Assembly: GCA_038025085.1 (NCBI GenBank) | Contig: CM076142.1 | Coordinates: 13,063,501 to 13,127,500 of the forward strand | DNA length: 64,000 nucleotides | Source of the DNA: Tetragonia tetragonoides | Lineage: Eukaryota; Streptophyta; Magnoliopsida; Caryophyllales; Aizoaceae | Direction: 5' to 3' | Shown here: positions 57,540 to 64,000 of the stretch, piece by piece | Layout of the letters: every line of letters starts with the position of its first letter | Numbering within the stretch: position 1 is the stretch's first letter | Program-made: the position numbers and the translations under genes | Notes under the pieces: generated by a model | The model's database searches: none | Seen by the model: the letters and a program-made list of their open reading frames with translations, nothing else | What the model was told of the DNA's origin: nothing

Positions 57540-60355
57540 TAAGCCCATAGAAATAACATGGTCCTACGAGTAGTATATATCGTAAGAGGTAAAAGTGAAA
57601 GGGAAGAGGATGACTATGTGTTTACGAGTTTTAATGGTTAATATCAAATCGGAAAAATCGATTCAGTTCCGTTTAAATAAATTCAGTTTGGTCCCCTCAA
57701 AAAAAAAATCAGTTTACTTTGGTCTGGTTCGGTTTAAAACTGACCCTATATTATGTAAAATTTATTGAAGTTGATGAAAGAGTTAAAATTATAGAATGTG
57801 GCCCTATAGCGCATAATGCAATAATCTTATATACGATGTTGATAATATTAAATGCGCTACATTAAAAAAAAATACATATTACTAATGGAAACAACCTTTC
57901 TGTGAGACTCTCACAAAGGTAAGGTTGCGTACAATCGACCCTTTCTTATCCTGCCTAAGCGGGAGCCTCTTTGAAAGCATTGGGGTAATGTTGATGTTGA
58001 TGATGTACTAATATTTTGCTTTTAGATGAGTTTAATAATCATTTTATATTAATCTTATGATATAATCACAGTCCGTGCAACATACGGACATCCACCTAAA
58101 GGCACTTTATATAATTAAACATCCACCTAGGTCAAGTTACTAATAGTTTCAATGACAGCATTGGGTTACGTCACCTAACCGTGTCACTTAGGGACGCACC
58201 ACCTAAGCAAGCATTTAAAATCCTAAAATAAAATATATTTTTTTAAAGACAAATTTCAATTAAAAAATATAAGACAAAAATATAGTTACGACATTTTTTG
58301 TCTCTAAATACTAAAATAGAAAATTATATTCCCATTGTCATATTCTTTATAATAATTAACCTAACAAATTCATGGGGAAAAATTCGCATTCAAAAAGAAA
58401 AGAGGAAAAAAAATGACGACAGCATTATGCAACACCCTCCCAGTCTAAACCAACATCTTAATATTAAATGAAAATAACAAGAAAGATAAGCTAGCTATAT
58501 GTTCAGTTTTAATCATTTTAATAGGAATTTGTCAATTTTACTAATAAATATCTTCAATTATAATGATAGATGAAACAACATCTACTACCCCTAACAAAAG
58601 AGGAAACAAAATATTCTTTTAAAGATGTAGAATCACACTATACCACCACCAACACAACCGCCCCCCCCCCCCCAAAAAAAAAAAAAAAATAGAAGATAAA
58701 AAACGTGATAAACAAAAAGTTTGATATGTTATTACTTTAATTTCAACTTTCAAGTATTGGGTTATGAATTTTATAATGGGTAATTAGACAATCAAAAAAT
58801 AAATACTAAAAAAGAAATGTTATGTTCATTTAAAAGGTATTTTAAGTTTGTATGGTAAAAAAAATTAAAAAAAAAATTAAAATTGGTGATAAGAGTTAGA
58901 ATTGTTCAGTGTGCCCCATATAATGCATAATAATCCTATTAAATGGCATTAAGGATATTATAATGATCATATTAATGCTTATTCGTACATTACTAAATAA
59001 TTTTTCATAAGTGATAGTTATACTTATGATTTTCAATCGATATGATTAATTAACACGTTAAATTGTTCATGAGCCGTGTAACACACGAACATACACCTAC
59101 TATATATATAAAGGAAGTATTTTGTGCCCTGTATAATACATAGTAGTCCTATTATATGGCATTAATGATGTTTGAATGATTATAATAATAATGCTTAATC
59201 ATACATTACTAAATAATTTCTCATAAGTGATAGCTATATTTTTTATTTTCAGTCGATATGATAACTAACACGTTAAATTGATCACGAGCTATAATGTAAC
59301 GCACGAACATACACCTACTATATAAATGAGGTATTTTGTGACCGTATCGGGCGCATTCACCTTATCAAATCATCGAAGATAAGAGTTAAAAGTGTCACCT
59401 ATGCGAGCTACTAAGCTAAATAAATAACGAAAATATAATTAAGATATAATATCATGTGAAAAGAATAAGTTATAATTATAAGTTATAAAATTAAAGAGGT
59501 ATATTCTGGTGTTATTAAGTTGTAATATCAGGTACTCCTATTTTGGAGTTTTTCAGGTGAAAAGAACAAACCATAAGGTTCTGTTCTTTTCAACGAAACG
59601 GTGTAAAATTGAAAGAAACGGAACATAAAATAATGACATGAAAGATAACGAAACAAAAAGACATAATGGGCATAGAATGTGAGAGAAAATAAAATACAAA
59701 ATGAGGTGCAATGCATATGGGAAAAGAACGATTTAGATTAACTTAGTATACAATGCTAATTCTACTAAATATTATATACAAGTATAAAACTAATATACAC
59801 AATAGCATATAATTTATGTCATTTTGACAGATTATTTCAAATATATGAAGAACTACTTAGCCTCCGGCCAAAAGCATATCGTCACATAAACGAACATGTA
59901 AAGTTCACAAATAATTAAAGTTTAGGATGATAAAAGAGCTTGACTTATAAGTTTTAGAGTTTTAACAAAGTTTCATAGTCTATGACTCTATGAGCATCAC
60001 GTAAGGGGGAAAAAATACTTAAATAGTTTTTAAAAAATAATGAAAATATTTAAGAAAAACAAAGAGATTGTGGCAATTTTTTTATTATTTTATTTTTCTA
60101 TTGGTCTATATATGCATATGACTGAAAATATTTTTTTTGGTGAAAATATGACTGAAAATATTGAATGCAAACTTTTCACTAAACCTTGCAATCATTAAAA
60201 TTACCTTTATGTCCAACACGAATCCAAAATATCGAAGTGAAATTGCCAACATACTTCGATCCTCGATATCATATTTATTAACACCATATGAGTGTATTTA
60301 TTTTAAAATATTAGTACCTAATCCGTGCAACGCACGGGCTTCATATCTAGTATAA

Positions 60356-60762
60356 TAAATAGTCGGGGTATTACACCTACTTGGTTTTTCAAAAGTTGGC
60401 TTGGGGAACCCAAAAGCCAATCTTACAAGCTAACATCCAAACACCAATATTGGATGGTGGACTGGTCAAACATCCAATTTTGCCAAAAGTCACCACACAA
60501 GCCAATATCCAAACACCTATATTAGGTTGCATAGTCATTATTATATACATTCTTTTTGATACGTCATAATTTTTTTCAGTCTTGTAATTAATTTTTTCCC
60601 ACATATTGCTATTTTCTTTTGAAAAGAATAAATATTTCAATACTAGAACCTAATAAGTATGTCAAGGTTGAGAATACATTCCATTAGTTTGAACGAGTAG
60701 TGCAAACTCTGTTGAATTTAATGGTGAGGTTGTTATTAAGGTTTTCAACCTAATATAAATTA
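60356..60762. other. Spacer with short direct repeat
   Basis: Contains the candidate LTR end at 60361-60372 and two related lines ACAAGCTAACATCCAAACACC (60425) and ACAAGCCAATATCCAAACACC (60497). No gene seen. Confidence 0.4.
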
Positions 60763-61646
60763 GGAAAAATGGATGTGAATAATCCTATATTTGGGCAGTT
60801 GTACAAGAATAATCCCATAAATGATTTTAACCCAAAATAATTCCAAACATCGACAGAGTTAACGCATGTACATTAAATGAAAACGGAGTTAACATTCCGT
60901 TAACTCTTCCTTCTTCACCACTCACTAACCCTTCTCTTTCCTCTCTATTACCGCCATTAATGGCGAAAGGTGAAGCTCAATGATGACGAAAATTGAGCTC
61001 AACGCTGCTATATGTCCATCTCGGTGCTCTACTCGATTTTGAACGAGCTAGTAATTATTACTATGGGATAACCAATCATCTCTCTCTGCTGATCAATTCA
61101 AGTCATTTCAGCTTGACGATGTACATGATTTTCACCAAATTGCTTCCCCTGACAGGTTCATCTCTATTTCTAACTTTGTCTATTTTACTAACAGTTTATT
61201 TTAAGAAATCTAAGATTGATGGGTTAATTGTGGTTGTGGGTGTTGAAGATTATTCAATCTTTCGGAATATGGATATGATACTTGGACATCGCATACAACA
61301 GAAAATTGACCTTGACCAAGAATGTAACTTTATTAATATAGCAAACCCAAATTGAATATAAACTTTGTCTAATGTTGATAGGCTTAGGTGGGCATATCAC
61401 CGGGTCAAGCTCAATTTTCGCCGCCATCAAGCTTTGTTTTTCGTCATTAATAGCGATAATAGACATGAGAGAGACATGTGAGTGGGTGGTGAAGATGAAG
61501 GAGTTAACGGAAAGTTAACTCTGTCTACATTTAATCCACCCATGTTAATATAATTAACGTTTGAGATTATTCTGAGAGCTAAAGTCAATTTTGAGATTAT
61601 TCTCTTACAACTGCCTAAATATGGGATTATTTACGTCCATTTTTCC
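60763..61646. mobile_element. MULE-type element with long inverted ends
   Basis: Ends GGAAAAATGGATGTGAATAA and TTATTTACGTCCATTTTTCC. The inverted repeats continue imperfectly for more than 100 bp, to the GAGTTAACGGAAAGTTAACTC region. A 9-bp target duplication TATAAATTA (60754-60762) / TATAAGTTA (61647-61655) fits Mutator-like elements. It carries a 120-codon frame (60993-61355) with no domain I recognise. Confidence 0.85.
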
Positions 61647-61655
61647 TATAAGTTA

Positions 61656-62784
61656 TAACCCGCCACCCCAACCCTCCGGTGACATTTGTGAATTTTTTTC
61701 AAAAGTGAAACACATTTACTTGACAATTGACATGAAAAAACTATTGAAAACTTTAAATTTTACCTGACCATTTAATTTATTTAATGAATGAATATATGGC
61801 CTGGATTGAACATTGGAAGTTATTCTTTTCGTATTTATCCCTACATTAACTCACCCTTTTTCTTTTCTTGTTGTGGTAACTAAGAAATTTTATTAATTAT
61901 AAAAATACTTTATGAAAATATATAAAGATTCATGTTATAAAAATACTTTTGTTAGATTCATTTTTAAAAGTACTTTCAAAAAACGTATTGTTATAATTTT
62001 TATATTCATATAATTGTAGTTATTTACGGTCAAAGTGGTGTCTTGAAGACCGTGAAAAAACAAAGGTTCGGGTTTTTTTGAAACGGAGGAAGTAATTACC
62101 AAAGGACAAAACATGCCCAGGATTAACACCATCCTTGCATGCAAAATTCACCAATCCAGCACAAAGCTACTAAGAAAACCAGAATAACAATTGTTGGTGC
62201 TCACCTCCTAGCTTAGGGAGGGTACTGCCTACAATTTAACAAGACAATCAGTAGTTTAAACAATTAACAGTTGTAAATACACTCCTTTCCATTAACATAG
62301 TTCGCCATCTTTTACAAAATCACCATTTTTAAAACAGAAAAAACATGCATATATTTTTTTTTTGTGTTGTCTCACTATTTGTTTTAATTAATTAAGACCT
62401 TGTTATGTAAAATAAAGGAGATCAATACTTCATTGTATTTTGTTGCATACATTATTACTACTACTGAAAGATATTTTTTCATACTAATTTTCTCAGACAG
62501 TAGAAGCATGTAAAATCTACAACTACTCTTAAAGTATTGAATTGATTCGAATTAAAAAGTTTTCTTACATTATTTCCTCTCACAAAAAAAAAAACAAAAA
62601 AAAAAAAACACTAAAGGTAAACACACACAAACATAAAACAATGCATAATATATGGAGTATTCGCTTTCTTCTTGATTTATTCTCTATCTACATGTCTTTG
62701 GTTACACGACATGTCGACACACACACACACACACAGATATATGGTAAACATCACTTATTGGACATTAGACTTGGATGATTAGCA
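61656..62784. other. Spacer downstream of PR-10 gene D
   Basis: AT-rich, no gene recognised. Contains a short CA repeat at about 62717-62735 and poly(A) stretches near 62585-62611. The 3' UTR of gene D must lie at its right edge. Confidence 0.5.
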
Positions 62785-63392
62785 TCAAGCATAAACATGA
62801 GGATTAGCAATGAGATAAGCTTCTACAGTGTTCATCAACTTGACGTAATTTTCAAACTCAAAAGCGTAGTCCTCCTCCTTCATGACATAATCTCCCTTGG
62901 TGTGGTAGTGAGCAGTCATCTTGTAGTTGAGTCCAGAGCTTGTTGGTTCAGACTTGTGCTCATACACCACGTATTCCAAAATATCACGAAGCACATCACC
63001 CTCAAAGCTAGTATACTTGACGTAATGGTTGGCAATATCCAACTCATCCGTTCTACTTTTCACATACTTGAAAGGACTCCCTATAAATTAAGTAAAATTT
63101 CATCGCGTCAACATAATCTTAGTATGGTGAAAATAATTTGATAGAGTAATATATTTACTTAGTTATAAATTATACTTCGTAATAACTAAGGATATGATAA
63201 CTAACCTTCAGAAAAGTTGACTTGCTGGATACTCCCAGCAACATTAGAATCACCTTCAACAAACACAATACTCTTAAACATCTCAGGAACGACCTTAGGC
63301 AACAAGTTATGGTTGTCAATAACAAAAGCTTTGAACATCCGGTCGATAGAGACAGTGCTTGTGTATGGCAATGTGTATGTGTAAATACCCAT
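62785..63392 (-). CDS. PR-10 / Bet v 1-like protein, gene D (divergent)
   Basis: Exon 1 is 63206-63392 and exon 2 is 62785-63080, with a 125-nt GT-AG intron in the same glycine codon; 160 residues. It starts MGIYTYTLPYTSTVSIDRMFKAF, has [13 protein letters not shown] and YHTKGD, and ends YLIANPHVYA. It is clearly more diverged than A-C. The signature region reads [19 protein letters not shown], and the usual IEGG stretch is FEGDVLRD. The loop is GDSNVAGS. No stop or frameshift. Family role as for gene A. Confidence 0.9.
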
Positions 63393-63662
63393 GCTTAACA
63401 AAGACAGAAAAAATCACAAGATCTTGTGGGTTTATAACGAGCTAGCTAGTGAATTGAAGTAGATACTTAAAACTGTGATGTGCAAATATTTATGGACATC
63501 TTGTCTTGTATTTATAGTCGAAGTGAGAGCGTAAGAAATTCATAGACGTTATTATTTGTACTTTGTTTACAGCAGCCCTCGCTGAATAAAATGGCCTATG
63601 TGCGTGAGAGTGTGAATGTGTGATTTTGAATTTTCAGCAAGTATAGTCAACATGTGAAATAG
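63393..63662 (-). promoter_or_regulatory. Promoter and 5' UTR of PR-10 gene D
   Basis: TATA box TATAAATA on minus at 63516-63509, about 117 bp before the ATG. Farther upstream, TTCAGCGAGGGCTGCTG (63587-63571 on minus) is the counterpart of the GCAAGGGYTGCTAA block of the other three genes. A SINE lies beyond it. Confidence 0.65.
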
Positions 63663-63670
63663 TTCAATTT

Positions 63671-63872
63671 GTTTGGGTTAACTACGGATTCACCTAAGTC
63701 TTTTGAGTCAAGACTAATCCTATTTGCACCAGGTCGGTCCACAAAGGAATAAAATACGTGCTCCCACTAAATAGTTTCTCCATTCACAAGATTTGAACCC
63801 TCAACCTTACTTAAATAAATGGATGAGAGAGTAGCGAACCACTTACAAACCACTTATTGGTCGGTGAAACAA
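63671..63872 (-). mobile_element. SINE upstream of gene D
   Basis: On minus: AAGTGGTTCGCTAC, then a B-box-like GAGGGTTCAAATCTTGTG, then CCGACCTGGTGCAAATAGG. Short direct repeat TTCAATTT at 63663-63670 and 63873-63880. Resembles the SINE pieces at 54876-55065 and in kinesin intron 14. Confidence 0.65.
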
Positions 63873-64000
63873 TTCAATTTAACGGATGGTAAATAGAACT
63901 ACAGGACTATTCTTGCCAAGGAGTACGTACGTACAATGTGATATTTGTTCTAAGAGTCAAATTAAAAGAAGATTAAGTTTTTGACAAAATGAAACACGCA

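Larger units (their letters stand above)
55757..60355 (+). mobile_element. Four Helitrons joined end to end
   Basis: Successive 5' leaders and 3' hairpins with almost no spacer. Unit 1: 55757 (TCTATATAAAGGAGAC) to about 58100 (GTCCGTGCAACATACGGAC). Unit 2: about 58100 to 59098 (CCGTGTAACACACG, CACCTAC). Unit 3: 59099 to 59315 (CGCACGAACATACACCTAC). Unit 4: 59316 to about 60352 (TCCGTGCAACGCACGGG, TCATATCTAG). Unit 3 is largely a repeat of the last 200 bp of unit 2. Two Harbinger-like MITEs sit in unit 1. No proteins. Confidence 0.65.

Overview
This is nuclear DNA of a flowering plant, probably a eudicot. The evidence is intron-rich genes with GT-AG introns (plus one AT-AC intron), AT-rich spacers, plant-type Bet v 1/PR-10 genes, a CH-type kinesin-14 tail, and dense nested plant transposons (Helitrons, a Ty3/gypsy derivative, LINE, tRNA-derived SINEs, and hAT, Harbinger, MULE and pogo MITEs). 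I lean towards Caryophyllales from the look of the PR-10 proteins, but that is weak.

Layout. 1-5.5 kb: the 3' part (16 exons, 875 codons seen) of a minus-end-directed kinesin-14 gene on +; one of its introns is a textbook U12 AT-AC intron. 5.9-7.0 kb: PR-10 gene A (minus) with a SINE in its promoter. 9.6-11.1 kb: PR-10 gene B (+). 45-46 kb: PR-10 gene C (+), a segmental-duplicate sister of B. 62.8-63.6 kb: PR-10 gene D (minus). Each PR-10 gene has two exons split inside one glycine codon and encodes 160-162 residues. These five genes are the only credible host genes.

Between B and C lies a transposon pile. A Helitron with a Rep-helicase N-terminal fragment (13.8-14.8 kb) is followed by a tandem Helitron pair. 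The first unit is interrupted by a 22.8-kb LTR element (14,891-37,643, minus) that keeps Gag, an aspartic protease and an integrase tail but no reverse transcriptase. The second unit is interrupted inside its 3' hairpin by a 3.6-kb LTR element without pol (38,484-42,108, perfect 5-bp target duplication). The LTRs of the large element carry further Helitrons, a LINE, a hAT MITE and a Harbinger-like element. The sister LTR gives the empty site for the last two.

From 46 to 51.6 kb the duplicated flank of gene C is filled with a minus-strand Helitron, an Emigrant/pogo-like element, a SINE, MITEs and a LINE RNase H remnant. The matching flank of gene B (10.9-13.1 kb) has few insertions. From 52 to 60.4 kb there is an LTR-like block with Helitrons joined end to end, then a MULE-type element (60.8-61.6 kb) and gene D.

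Functionally the host content is one cytoskeletal motor and a local PR-10 family. The four PR-10 promoters share a short conserved block, and two of them gained SINE copies next to or inside it, so transposons have repeatedly changed the control regions of this cluster.
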